A stretch of DNA of 64,000 bases, taken from contig CAWCOH010000001.1 of NCBI GenBank assembly GCA_963797115.1, positions 2,666,001 through 2,730,000 of the forward strand, read 5' to 3'. The notes below the pieces were generated by a model. That model had not been told where the DNA came from, ran no database searches, and was given only the letters and a program-made list of their open reading frames with translations. The position numbers and the translations under genes are program-made. The DNA comes from AP-15 sp963797115. Lineage in GTDB: Bacteria; Pseudomonadota; Alphaproteobacteria; ATCC43930; CGMCC-115725. Shown in pieces: positions 24,522 through 33,686 of this stretch; position 1 is the first letter of the stretch; each line of letters opens with the position of its first letter.

Positions 24522-25571
24522 ATGACCATGGAACAGTTGGCGGCGCGGACGCCCGAGCGCGAAGCCTTTTACGACCGGATCGGCGCTCACAATCTGGCGC
24601 CGTTATGGGAGCGGCTGCACTCACTTGTCACGGCGCAGCCGACGACCCCGTGTCTGCCGGCGATCTGGCACTACAGCGAGATCAGACCCCATCTGATGCA
24701 GTCCGGCGGATTGATCACCGCCCAGGAGGCGACGCGGCGGGTGCTGATCCTCGAAAACCCGGGTCTCAAGGGTCAAACCTCGATCACCCATTCGCTGTTC
24801 GCCGGCTTGCAGCTGATCCTGCCCGGCGAGGTGGCACCGGCGCACCGCCACACACAATCCGCGTTGCGCTTCATCATCGAGGGCGAGGGCGCCTACACCG
24901 CCGTCGACGGCGAGCGTACGACGATGCGGCCCGGCGATTTCGTGATTACCCCATCGTGGACCTGGCACGACCACGGCAATAAGACGCAGGAGCCGATGGT
25001 GTGGCTCGACGGGCTCGATATCCCAATCGTGCGCCTGCTCGACGCGAGTTTCGCGGAGCCCGGCGAGGCCGATGTGCAGACCGTCATCCGTCCCGAGGGC
25101 GACAGCGCCGCCCGGTTCGCCAACAATCTCTTGCCGGTCGACTGGAAACCGCAAGTAAAGACCTCGCCGGTGTTCAACTATCCTTACGTCCGCTCGCGCG
25201 AGTCGCTCGACACATTGAGCCGGAACGAGGATCCCGACCCCTGCCACGGGCACAAGCTGCGCTACGTCAACCCGGCGAGCGGCGATTTCGCGATGCCGAC
25301 GATCGGCACCTTCATCCAGCTCCTGCCCAAGGGCTATGCGACCCGGCCCTACCGCGCGACTGACGGCACCGTCTTTGTCGTGGTCGAGGGGGAGGGCGAG
25401 AGCCGCGTCGGCGAGCAGGTTTTCCGTTGGCAACCACACGACGTCTTTGTCGTACCGAGCTGGATGCCGGTCAGCCATCACGCCGATGACGAGACCGTGT
25501 TGTTCAGCTATTCGGACCGCCCGGTCCAGGAAAAGCTCGGCCTCTGGCGCGAGCAGCGCGGTAACGCCTGA
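24522..25571 (+). CDS. Gentisate 1,2-dioxygenase-like bicupin
   Basis: The 349-residue protein has the gentisate dioxygenase layout of two cupin domains. The first holds the iron site (His108 and His110 in PAHRHTQSALRFIIEGEGAYT, then SWTWHDHGN). The second (RATDGTVFVVVEGEGES ... FVVPSWMPVSHH) keeps only part of a metal site. It would cleave gentisate or a related salicylate-type ring to maleylpyruvate. GGGGAGG precedes the ATG. No maleylpyruvate isomerase or fumarylpyruvate hydrolase gene is adjacent, so the substrate may differ from free gentisate. Confidence 0.88.
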   Translation: MTMEQLAARTPEREAFYDRIGAHNLAPLWERLHSLVTAQPTTPCLPAIWHYSEIRPHLMQSGGLITAQEATRRVLILENPGLKGQTSITHSLFAGLQLILPGEVAPAHRHTQSALRFIIEGEGAYTAVDGERTTMRPGDFVITPSWTWHDHGNKTQEPMVWLDGLDIPIVRLLDASFAEPGEADVQTVIRPEGDSAARFANNLLPVDWKPQVKTSPVFNYPYVRSRESLDTLSRNEDPDPCHGHKLRYVNPASGDFAMPTIGTFIQLLPKGYATRPYRATDGTVFVVVEGEGESRVGEQVFRWQPHDVFVVPSWMPVSHHADDETVLFSYSDRPVQEKLGLWREQRGNA

Positions 25572-25633
25572 CTCTTCGGGCCGACCCCGGGATGGTAGAC
25601 CGGGGAGGGGAAAGGGGAAAGGGGAGGGGACGA

Positions 25634-26449
25634 GTGGCGGCAACGATAACGCGTGACGATCCTTTCGGTCTCTACGGCAAGGTGGCGATCGTCACCGGCG
25701 GCGGCGCAGTGGGTGACGGGATCGGCAATGGCCGGGGGGCGGCGATCCTCTTGGCGCGCGCCGGCGCCCGGGTGCTGGTCGTCGATCTCGACCGCGAGCG
25801 CGCCGAGCGGACCGTGGCGATGATCGCGGAGGAAGGCGGCAGCGCCGCCGCCTATGTCGCCGATGTTACCGACGAGCAGCAAGCCAAAGCGATGGTCGCC
25901 GCAGCGATCGAGCGCTTCGGCCGGCTCGATTGCCTCGACAATAATGTCGGTATTGGCGGCCGCGGCAGCGTCGTCGACATGACCCCAGAGAGCTGGCGAC
26001 GAGTCATGCATGTCAATATCGACAGCATGTTTCTGGCCTCGCGGCATGCCGTCCCGGCGATGAAGGAGACGGCCGGCGGCGGGGCGATCGTCAACGTCTC
26101 GTCGATCTCCGCGTTGCGGCCGCGCGGGCTCACTGCCTACTCGACCTCGAAGGGCGCGGTAATTGCGCTGACGCGGGCGATGGCGGTCGATCATGGGCCT
26201 GAGGGCATCAGCGTCAACTGCGTCGCGCCGGGGCCGGTTTATACGCCGATGGTGTATTCGAGGCAGATGACCCCCGCGGCGCGGGAAGCGCGGCGCAAGG
26301 CCTCGGTGCTCGCTATCGAAGGCACAGGGTGGGACATCGGTCGTGCGGTCCGTTTTTTGTTGTCATCCGAGGCGCGCTACATCACCGGGCAGACCTTGGT
26401 GGTCGACGGCGGCGCTACCTTAGTCGGACCGGGCAGGGCGCCCGACTGA
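25634..26449 (+). CDS. Short-chain dehydrogenase/reductase
   Basis: The 271-residue SDR has a cofactor loop (KVAIVTGGGAVGDGIGNGRG), DNNVGIGG at the NAG position, the catalytic Ser in VNVSSISALRP and YSTSK, and AIEGTGWDIGRAVRFLLSSEARYITGQTLVVDGG at the C-terminus. It is likely an NAD(P)-dependent alcohol or dihydrodiol dehydrogenase in the same catabolic cluster. I chose the GTG at 25634 because a strong purine-rich RBS (GGGGAGGGGA) precedes it; the frame extends further upstream without homology. Confidence 0.85.
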   Translation: MAATITRDDPFGLYGKVAIVTGGGAVGDGIGNGRGAAILLARAGARVLVVDLDRERAERTVAMIAEEGGSAAAYVADVTDEQQAKAMVAAAIERFGRLDCLDNNVGIGGRGSVVDMTPESWRRVMHVNIDSMFLASRHAVPAMKETAGGGAIVNVSSISALRPRGLTAYSTSKGAVIALTRAMAVDHGPEGISVNCVAPGPVYTPMVYSRQMTPAAREARRKASVLAIEGTGWDIGRAVRFLLSSEARYITGQTLVVDGGATLVGPGRAPD

Positions 26450-26475
26450 CGCCAGCCGCAGGGAGGAGTGGATAA

Positions 26476-27027
26476 ATGGCGCGCCTACCCTACTTGGACA
26501 AATCGGACCTGTTGCCCGAGCATCAGGACCTACTGGCGCGAAATCTCAACCTCTACCGCGTCCTCGCGCACAGTCCGCGCGCCGCCCGCAGTCTCAATAC
26601 CCTGGCGCGGTACATCCGCGACGGCAGCCGCCTCGATCCGCGATTGCGCGAGCTGGCGATCCTGCAGGTCGGCTATTTGACCGGTTCGGCCTGGGAGTTC
26701 TCGCACCACGTCAGGATCGGCCGCGAGATCGGTCTTACCGACGACGAGATACGAGCGGTCGCGGATGAGACCGCCGGGCGCCCGACCGCGCTCGATCCGC
26801 TCACCAAGGCGGTATTGCGGGCGGCGCGGGAAATGACCCGCGACCTCGCTATCTCCGACGAGACCTTTACCGTGCTGCGGCAGGAACTCGACACCGAGCG
26901 GCTGACCGATCTCGTGGTCACGATCGCCTTCTATAACGGCTTGGTGCGCCTGCTCGAGACGATGCAGGTCGATGTCGAGGAGGATCACCTCTCCTACCTC
27001 GAAGAATTCCCCTTACCCAAAAGGTAA
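26476..27027 (+). CDS. Carboxymuconolactone decarboxylase family protein
   Basis: The 183-residue helical protein has the CMD pattern: LDPRLRELAILQVGYLTGSAWEFSHHVRIGREIGLTDDEI. The CxxC of AhpD-type peroxidases is absent, so a decarboxylase-like or unknown role is more likely. GGGAGGA lies 9 bp before the ATG. Position between SDR and hydrolase genes on one strand with short gaps suggests co-transcription with the gentisate dioxygenase. Confidence 0.82.
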   Translation: MARLPYLDKSDLLPEHQDLLARNLNLYRVLAHSPRAARSLNTLARYIRDGSRLDPRLRELAILQVGYLTGSAWEFSHHVRIGREIGLTDDEIRAVADETAGRPTALDPLTKAVLRAAREMTRDLAISDETFTVLRQELDTERLTDLVVTIAFYNGLVRLLETMQVDVEEDHLSYLEEFPLPKR

Positions 27028-27051
27028 GGTGAAGGTTCCGGGAGAAACGCG

Positions 27052-28221
27052 ATGCCCGAATTGCGCCAAGTCGACGAGCTGCTCAAGGCCGCCGCGGACC
27101 GCGGCGACGTGCCGGGGGTAGTCGCGATGGCAGCGACCCGAGAAGGTCTCGTTTATCAGGGTTCCTTTGGCAGGCGCGCCTTGCCTGACGGGCCGCTGAT
27201 GACCGCCAATTCGGTATTCTGGATCGCATCGATGACCAAGGCGATCACCTCGACGGCGGCGCTGCAGCTTGTCGAAGGGGGAAAGCTCTCCCTGGATGGG
27301 CCGATCGCGGAATTATTGCCCGAGCTCGCCGTCCCCCAGGTGCTCGAAGGTTTTGACGCGTCGGATGAGCCCAAGCTGCGACCGGCGACCCGGCCGATCA
27401 CGTTGCGGCACCTGCTCACCCACACGGCCGGCTTCGTCTACGACATCTGGTGCCCGGAGATGAGCCGGTACATGGAAAAGACCGACACCCCGGGAATCAT
27501 CTCTTGCCAGAACGCCGCGTTGACGTTGCCGCTAGTTTTTGAGCCAGGCGAAAGATGGGACTACGGCATCAACATCGACTGGGTCGGCAAAGCGGTGGAG
27601 CGGGCGAGCGGCCAATCCCTCGGCGATTATTTCGCAGAGCATATCTTCGGACCGATCGGCATGAAGGACACCGGTTTTGCCTTGACCGCCGAACACCGCG
27701 CCCGACTGGTGGGCATGCATGCGCGGAGCGAGGACGGCCGGCTCGGCCCGATTCCGTTCGAAATTCCTCAGGAGCCGGAATTTCAGATGGGCGGCGGCGG
27801 GCTTTACGGCACGGCCGCCGATTATCTCGCCTTCCAGCAAATTTTTCTGAACCAGGGCCGCGCAAATGGCCGGCAGGTGATGCGGCCTGAGACCGTAAGC
27901 CTGATGTCGCAGAATGCCATGGGCGATCTCAATGTGGGGCGGCTCGAAACCGCCGTTCCTGCCTATTCGAACGACGCGGAGTTCCTCCCGGGCATGGTCA
28001 AGAAATGGGGCCTCGGGTTCATGATCTCTACCGAGGCGGTGCCGGACGGACGCGGTCCCCGCAGCCTCGCCTGGGCCGGGCTGGGAAATACCTATTTCTG
28101 GATCGACCCTGCGAACGGCGTCGCCGGCGTAATCCTGATGCAGCTGCTTCCCTTCGCCGACCCGAAGGCGCTGGCACTGCTCGACGCTTTCGAGAAGGCG
28201 CTGTACGCCGCCTTGAAATAG
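27052..28221 (+). CDS. Serine hydrolase of the beta-lactamase (class C/EstB) family
   Basis: The 389-residue protein has the class C fold motifs: Ser60 in SMTK, Tyr171 in YGIN, LRHLLTHTAGF, and a C-terminal GLGFMIS...GPRSLAWAGLGNTYFWIDPANGVAGV segment. No signal peptide is visible, which fits an intracellular esterase or lactonase rather than a secreted beta-lactamase. It is last in the gentisate-type cluster, 24 bp after the CMD gene, and may hydrolyse an ester or lactone intermediate. Confidence 0.88.
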   Translation: MPELRQVDELLKAAADRGDVPGVVAMAATREGLVYQGSFGRRALPDGPLMTANSVFWIASMTKAITSTAALQLVEGGKLSLDGPIAELLPELAVPQVLEGFDASDEPKLRPATRPITLRHLLTHTAGFVYDIWCPEMSRYMEKTDTPGIISCQNAALTLPLVFEPGERWDYGINIDWVGKAVERASGQSLGDYFAEHIFGPIGMKDTGFALTAEHRARLVGMHARSEDGRLGPIPFEIPQEPEFQMGGGGLYGTAADYLAFQQIFLNQGRANGRQVMRPETVSLMSQNAMGDLNVGRLETAVPAYSNDAEFLPGMVKKWGLGFMISTEAVPDGRGPRSLAWAGLGNTYFWIDPANGVAGVILMQLLPFADPKALALLDAFEKALYAALK

Positions 28222-28229
28222 CCTCGGCG

Positions 28230-28610
28230 TCAGCGGCTCGCCAGCGCCCGGGCGAGCTGGCTTACCGCCTCTTGATGCTTCTCGTTCCGGATCTCGGCGA
28301 AGTTGCGGGCGATTTCGAGCAGCATCCGCTGGTGCGGCGTAACCTGACGTGGACCTTCCTGTCCGATGCCTTCGTAGAAGTAGGTGATCGGCGCGCTCAA
28401 CGCGCGGGCAATTTCGAACAGCCTGCCGGCTGAGACACGATTTATCCCGCGCTCGTATTTGTGAGCTTGTTGGTAAGTCACGCCAATCATCTCGGCCAGC
28501 TGCTGCTGGGTCAGGCCCAACATAATGCGGCGCTCGCGAATGCGCGCTCCGACATGATCGTCGATCGCTGCTGTCGACCGCCCTCTCTTCGGCTTTGCCA
28601 TGCTGCTCAT
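28230..28610 (-). CDS. XRE-family transcriptional regulator
   Basis: The 126-residue product has a helix-turn-helix of the Cro/CI type (GARIRERRIMLGLTQQQLAEMIGVTYQQAHKYERGINRVSAGRLFEIARAL) preceded by a short basic tail and followed by a helical C-terminus. This arrangement is common in alphaproteobacterial regulators of the SinR/HipB-like group. It lies tail to tail with the serine hydrolase gene, so it may or may not control that cluster. Confidence 0.88.
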   Translation of the reverse strand: MSSMAKPKRGRSTAAIDDHVGARIRERRIMLGLTQQQLAEMIGVTYQQAHKYERGINRVSAGRLFEIARALSAPITYFYEGIGQEGPRQVTPHQRMLLEIARNFAEIRNEKHQEAVSQLARALASR

Positions 28611-28850
28611 CCTGCCTGTGTACCCAAAACGCGCTGATCGTGGCCTCTATCGCCATCAACGCGATCAAAGCCATTTAATTCCAACCAGCCCGACCGGGCC
28701 GATGGAGAACGTGATCAGCGGCACGCCAAACGCACCACGACCCGCGAATGCGGGTGTAGGGGCGCCCGATAATCGCGAAAATAGTATACTGCGGCTGCCT
28801 TGACAAGGTACTCGGTTGATCGAGCCGCGGCGAAATTCGCCTGATCCAGG

Positions 28851-31139
28851 TCAACTCGCGACCAACAGAACGGACCGGTCGGACCGCTGGAGGATGGCTG
28901 CCGCCGCGCGGCCATAGGACAGTGTGGCTCCCGGCCGCGGGCTGACGCCCATGACAATGAGATCGTACTCACCGCCCTTCGACTGAGCGAGGATGGCCTC
29001 GTCCGCATCGGCATGCGCGCCGATGGCCGTCCGTACCGGCACGCCGAACTGATCGCCCAGTTGGACGGCGTCACGCAGGATCGCCGCCTCATTGGCACCA
29101 GTGCGCCAGGATAACCGCTCACGGTTCACCACATGCAACATCGTGACCCGACCGAGGCTGGCGCGCGCCAGCGCCACGGCAACCTCGGCACCGCGCCGGG
29201 AGTGCCCGGTCCCGGTAATCGGCACCAAAATGTCGAGGTGGGATGCGACAGCCGGGTCGCGACGGTGTGGTCCTCGTGCGACGGCGATCGCGACTGGACC
29301 GTCAAACGCCGCAGCGATGCCCGCGATCTTCGGGTCGATTTCGCCGTCGGCAGCGACCACTGGCTCAAGGCCGATCAGCAGGAAGTCGTAGCCCTTCTTA
29401 GCTTCCTCGGCGATTGCCTGCCCGGTCAGCTCCAATTGCGGTCGCGTCATAATCTCGACCGGTGTCGCTGCAGCGGCTTTGCCGTGCACGCTCTCGATCT
29501 CGGCGGCGCTGGCCGTCTCCTCGACGATTGATTCGGCCTTGCCGGCGCCTCTGATCTGCGCCGGTTGATCGCCAATGTCGGCATCAGATGCCGATTGGAG
29601 GACCGTGCTCGGGATCCGTTGCGAGCCCGAGAGCAGCCCCGCTAGGCGCGACGCGAACCTGCCGTCTTCGCTGTTGTCGACCGCGACGAGCAGACGCTCG
29701 ACATTGCTGACAAAGCCGCGCTCCTCCAGTTCTTCGCGTTCGATCCGCTCCTTCTCCTCGCCTCGGAGCGGCAGCCGAGCTAGCGCCCAGCGCAGCATCG
29801 GTGGCATCGCCATAGTTGTAACGATCGCCATGGTAACTATAATCGTGAAGAGGTCCTGGCTGAGCGCCCCCATCGAAAGACCGAGGGAAGCGACGATCAC
29901 CTCGGTCGAGCCACGGGCGTTCATGCCCCAGCCAAGGGCCAGCAACTCCCGCCATGTCAGACCGCTCAAGGCGCCGCCGATAAAGGCTCCGCTGAACTTG
30001 CCGATGCTGGCGATGGCGATAAAGCCCAGCGCAAGGAGCAGTAGCGACGGATTTTCCAGTACCCGAAGATCGGCGTTGAGCCCGGCTACGCCAAAAAAAA
30101 CCGGCATGAACAGGGCGGTGATCAGCCCCCTTAGCTGCTCGTCGATGTGGCGGGTCAGGATCGGCGATTGGCCAACGAGAATGCCGGCGACGAAGGCTCC
30201 GAGAATGGTGTGGACGCCGATCGCGTGAGTGATCAGCGCCATGATCCCCATGACCACCAAGATGGTGGTGATGACCGGCACCTCGCTTACCAGCGCGTCG
30301 TTAGCCCAGCGAATCAGGAAAAACACCACGCGCCGGCCGAGGGTGAAGCTGACGACCAGGAACAGCGCGGTGCCGACGACGCTCTGCGCCAGCGCCGCCA
30401 GGTCGACCCCGCCATGCAGTGCCAGACCGAACGTCACCGCCATGATGATCCAGCAGGTGGTGTCGTCGATGATCGCCGAGGTGATGATCAGCTGGCCGAC
30501 CGTGCGGCGCATGAAGTTCATCTCGCGCACGACCATCGCGACGATCTTCACCGAGGAAATCGACAACGCGGTGCCTAGGAACAGCGATGTGATCAGGCGC
30601 TGCTCCGGGTGCGGCAGCATGCTTGCGGGCAGCAATTGGCCGAGCACAAAGCCACAGACAAAGGGCAAGGCGATGCCGGTCAGCGACACGCTCAATGCGG
30701 TACTGCGTGACTTTCGCACTACCGACAGGTCTGTTTCCATGCCGGTCAGGAGCAGCAGCATCAGGATGCCAAGTTGGGAGACGGCATCGATCATCGCCTT
30801 CTGCTCACGATCGGGCGGGAAAATGGCGTGCTGCAGATCGGGCCAAAGCTCGCCGAGCACCGAAGGGCCGAGCAGGATACCGGCGATCAGCTGCCCCATG
30901 ACCGCGGGCTGACCGATCCGCAGCATCACCTCACCCAAGGCGCGCCCGGCGACCAGGAGCAGAATGATCTGGCACAAAAACACGACCTCCGAGGACCCGG
31001 CCTGCGACGCCGGCCCGCCTCCCTCGGCGGCGACGGCCATCATGCTGGTAGAGGAGAGCGCCAGAGCCCCGGCGCAAAGCCGGGGCAAACCGACGGGTGC
31101 AATGACCCAGGACCTCACACGCTCTAAGTCGAACCGCAT
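28851..31139 (-). CDS. CPA2-type cation:proton antiporter fused to UspA domains
   Basis: The 762-residue protein has about 12 membrane segments of the Na+/H+ exchanger fold (MGQLIAGILLGPSVLG, LLLTGMETDLSVV, ITSAIIDDTTCWIIMAV with the paired Asp, GWGMNARGSTEVIVASLGL). A long cytoplasmic tail after residue 450 carries two universal-stress-like regions (VERLLVAVDNSEDGRFA; HLDILVPITGTGHSRRGAEVAVALARA ... YDLIVMGVSPR). The tail probably senses nucleotides or stress and gates ion exchange. I chose the ATG at 31139, preceded by GGGGAGA, over 31169. It diverges from the DUF1275 gene. Confidence 0.88.
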   Translation of the reverse strand: MRFDLERVRSWVIAPVGLPRLCAGALALSSTSMMAVAAEGGGPASQAGSSEVVFLCQIILLLVAGRALGEVMLRIGQPAVMGQLIAGILLGPSVLGELWPDLQHAIFPPDREQKAMIDAVSQLGILMLLLLTGMETDLSVVRKSRSTALSVSLTGIALPFVCGFVLGQLLPASMLPHPEQRLITSLFLGTALSISSVKIVAMVVREMNFMRRTVGQLIITSAIIDDTTCWIIMAVTFGLALHGGVDLAALAQSVVGTALFLVVSFTLGRRVVFFLIRWANDALVSEVPVITTILVVMGIMALITHAIGVHTILGAFVAGILVGQSPILTRHIDEQLRGLITALFMPVFFGVAGLNADLRVLENPSLLLLALGFIAIASIGKFSGAFIGGALSGLTWRELLALGWGMNARGSTEVIVASLGLSMGALSQDLFTIIVTMAIVTTMAMPPMLRWALARLPLRGEEKERIEREELEERGFVSNVERLLVAVDNSEDGRFASRLAGLLSGSQRIPSTVLQSASDADIGDQPAQIRGAGKAESIVEETASAAEIESVHGKAAAATPVEIMTRPQLELTGQAIAEEAKKGYDFLLIGLEPVVAADGEIDPKIAGIAAAFDGPVAIAVARGPHRRDPAVASHLDILVPITGTGHSRRGAEVAVALARASLGRVTMLHVVNRERLSWRTGANEAAILRDAVQLGDQFGVPVRTAIGAHADADEAILAQSKGGEYDLIVMGVSPRPGATLSYGRAAAAILQRSDRSVLLVAS

Positions 31140-31271
31140 TCGCTCTCCCCGCCGTTGTCGTTCAGCCATCCCGTGAACGTGACGGGGCCGAGAATGGCTC
31201 CCCGACGAGCTTGCTGAGGCCGTCTCGCGACGGCAATCTGGCCAACTCCTTCATGACGAGAGAGGGACCCG

Positions 31272-31904
31272 ATGGCCGAACCGTTGGGGGCGGCACGCGG
31301 CCTTGCGCTGGCAGGGCTGCTGGCGGCGTTGGCCGGCATTGTCGACGCGATCGGCTACCTGAGTCTCGGCGGCCTCTTCCTCTCCTACATGAGCGGCAAC
31401 AGCACCCAGCTCGCGGTCAGTTTCGGCCAAGGGGACCTGGCTGGAGCCGCCGCCATTGGCAAACTGATCGCACTCTTCGTCCTCGGAGCGGCCGCGGGCC
31501 AGATACTCGCAAGTACGGTCGGAAGGTGGCACATGACCGCGGTGCTTACCGGCGTGGCGATCCTGTTGACGATCGCCGCGATGCGGGCGACCGCTCCCGA
31601 GCCGATGGCCTTCGCGATGGGAGCGCTGAACGCGTCGATGCACCGCGCCGGAGATATCCCGGTGAGCCTGACTTTCGTGACCGGCGTGCTGGTTCGCTTC
31701 GGCCAGGGCTTAGGCGATTTCTTGACGAGACGGACTGCCGGGCGGAGCTGGGTTGTGAAAGCTTCGCCGTGGGTCGGGATGGTGGCCGGTGCAACAATTG
31801 GCTGCGTTGCATACCTGCAGCTGGCGCAACTGGCAATCTGGGTTCCCGTGACCTTGGCCACGCTTCTTGCGGCTTGGTCGCTGGTATTGCCGCAGCCCGA
31901 TTGA
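31272..31904 (+). CDS. YoaK/DUF1275 family membrane protein
   Basis: The 210-residue product has six or so hydrophobic helices and the family signature GIVDAIGYLSLGGLFLSYMSGNSTQLAV at the N-terminus, then GALNASM in the middle and FGQGLGDFL later. Function is not established; a transporter role is often assumed. It lies 75 bp before the IlvD-like gene on the same strand, but the spacing suggests a separate start. Confidence 0.88.
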   Translation: MAEPLGAARGLALAGLLAALAGIVDAIGYLSLGGLFLSYMSGNSTQLAVSFGQGDLAGAAAIGKLIALFVLGAAAGQILASTVGRWHMTAVLTGVAILLTIAAMRATAPEPMAFAMGALNASMHRAGDIPVSLTFVTGVLVRFGQGLGDFLTRRTAGRSWVVKASPWVGMVAGATIGCVAYLQLAQLAIWVPVTLATLLAAWSLVLPQPD

Positions 31905-31978
31905 CCCGCCCGTCGTCGCGCTTGCCTCTCATCGCCCGGCCGCGGCAAGCTGTTGCATCCGGAGATCGCGAGGAACCC

Positions 31979-33684
31979 ATGACGGAACCGGTCGGCCTGG
32001 CCCGCGGGCTCACCAATTACGGCGACCCCGATTTCGCCCTTTATCTGCGGCGCTCCTTCGCCCGTTCGATGGGCTATTCCAGCGATCTCTTGGCCCGCCC
32101 GGTGATCGGCATCGCCGACAGCTCCTCGGGCTTCAACAATTGCCACCGGCATTTTCCCGAGCTGATCGCCGCGGTCGAACGCGGTGTGCTGGCGGAAGGA
32201 GGTCTGCCGCTGCGCTTCCCGACGATCTCGCTGGGCGAGGTGTTCCTCAGCCCGACCAGCCTGATGTTCCGCAACCTGATGGCGATGGACACCGAGGAGA
32301 TGATCCGCGCCCAGCCCATGGATGCCGTCGTGCTGGTCGGCGGCTGCGACAAGACTGTGCCGGCCCAGCTGATGGGTGCCATCTCGGCAAACCGACCGGC
32401 GATCGGGCTCGTCGCGGGACCGATGATGACCTCGCGCTGGCATGGGGAGCGGCTCGGCGCCTGCACCGATTGCCGCCGGTTCTGGGCCAAATACCGCGCC
32501 GGCGAGATCGACGCCGTCGAGATCCGCGAGATCGAGGGCAACCTCGCGACGACCGCCGGAACCTGCGCGGTGATGGGGACGGCGAGCACGATGGCCTCGA
32601 TCGCCGAGGCGCTCGGCATGATCCTGCCCGGAAGCGCGGCAATCCCCGCGGTGCATGCCGACCGGCTGCGCGCCGCCGAGGCGACCGGCCGCGCCGCGAT
32701 ACGGCTCGCCCGCAGCGGGATCACCCCGGACCGCATCGTCACGCCCCAATCGGTCGAGAACGCCTTGCGCGTGCTGATGGCGATCGGCGGCTCGACCAAT
32801 GCGGTCTTACATATGACCGCGATCGCCGGGCGGGCGGGCATTGATATCAACCTCGGCCGACTAAACGAGATCAGCGACGCGACACCGGTCATCGTCGATT
32901 TGAAGCCCACCGGCCCGCATTACATGGAGGATCTGTTCGCCGCCGGGGGGATCGGCGCGGTGCTGCGCGAGCTGAAGCCGCTGCTGCACCTCGACTGCAT
33001 GACCGTCGCCGGCGAGACGCTGGGCCAGCGCCTTGCGTCTGAAACGGGGCCGGTCGACCGCGAGGTGGTCAAACCCCTCGCGGATCCGCTTCAGCCGAAG
33101 GGGGACTCGTGGCACTGTTCGGGTCGCTTGCCCCGAAGGGCGCAATCTTCAAGCGGTCGGCCGCCGACCCCAAGCTGTTCGAGAGAGAGGGTCGTGCGGT
33201 CGTCTTCACCTCGCTCGAAGACCTATCCGCACGAATTGACGACCCTGATCTCGACGTCGCCGCGGACAACTTCCTGGTTTTGCAGAATGCCGGCCCGCTG
33301 AGCACCTCCGGGATGCCCGAGGCCGGTTACCTGCCGATCCCCGGCAAATTGGCCCGCGCCGGGGTCAAGGACATGGTACGCATCTCCGACGCCAGGATGA
33401 GCGGCACCGCCTACGGCTCGATCGTATTGCACGTGACCCCCGACGCGGCGGGCGGCGGTCCGCTCGCCAAGGTGCGCAACGGCGATCGCATCCGGCTCTC
33501 GGTCGCCGAGCGGCGCCTCGATCTTTTGGTCGAGCCGGAGGAATTGGCGCGCCGTTCGGTCACGCCACCGCCGATTCCCGAGCGCGGCTATGCCCAGCTC
33601 TACCGGCGCGAGATCCTGCAGGCCGATCGCGGCTGCGACTTCAACTTCCTGCGCAAGCACCCGCTGGCCGAGAATTCTGAATAG
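31979..33684 (+). pseudogene. Dihydroxy-acid/sugar-acid dehydratase (IlvD/Edd family), frameshifted
   Basis: The first frame gives the FeS dehydratase core: FNNCHRHFPELIAAV, VLVGGCDKTVPAQLMGA, NLATTAGTCAVMGTASTMA, MAIGGSTNAVLHM. The family then continues in another frame (ALFGSLAPKGAIFKRSAAD, FLVLQNAGP, MVRISDARMSGTAYG) to the stop at 33684. The switch is at a run of five G at 33100-33104, where six would restore one 568-codon frame. Either a real inactivation or a homopolymer miscall. The intact enzyme would dehydrate 2,3-dihydroxy acids or aldonates with a [2Fe-2S] or [4Fe-4S] cluster. The PLD/ATPase gene starts 2 bp after its stop. Confidence 0.85.
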
Positions 33685-33686
33685 CA

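Noticed and set aside
28735..28760. Hairpin ACCCGC-GAAT-GCGGGT as a terminator
   Set aside because: No T tract follows on either strand and it lies upstream of the XRE gene, so it is more likely part of a dispersed palindrome.
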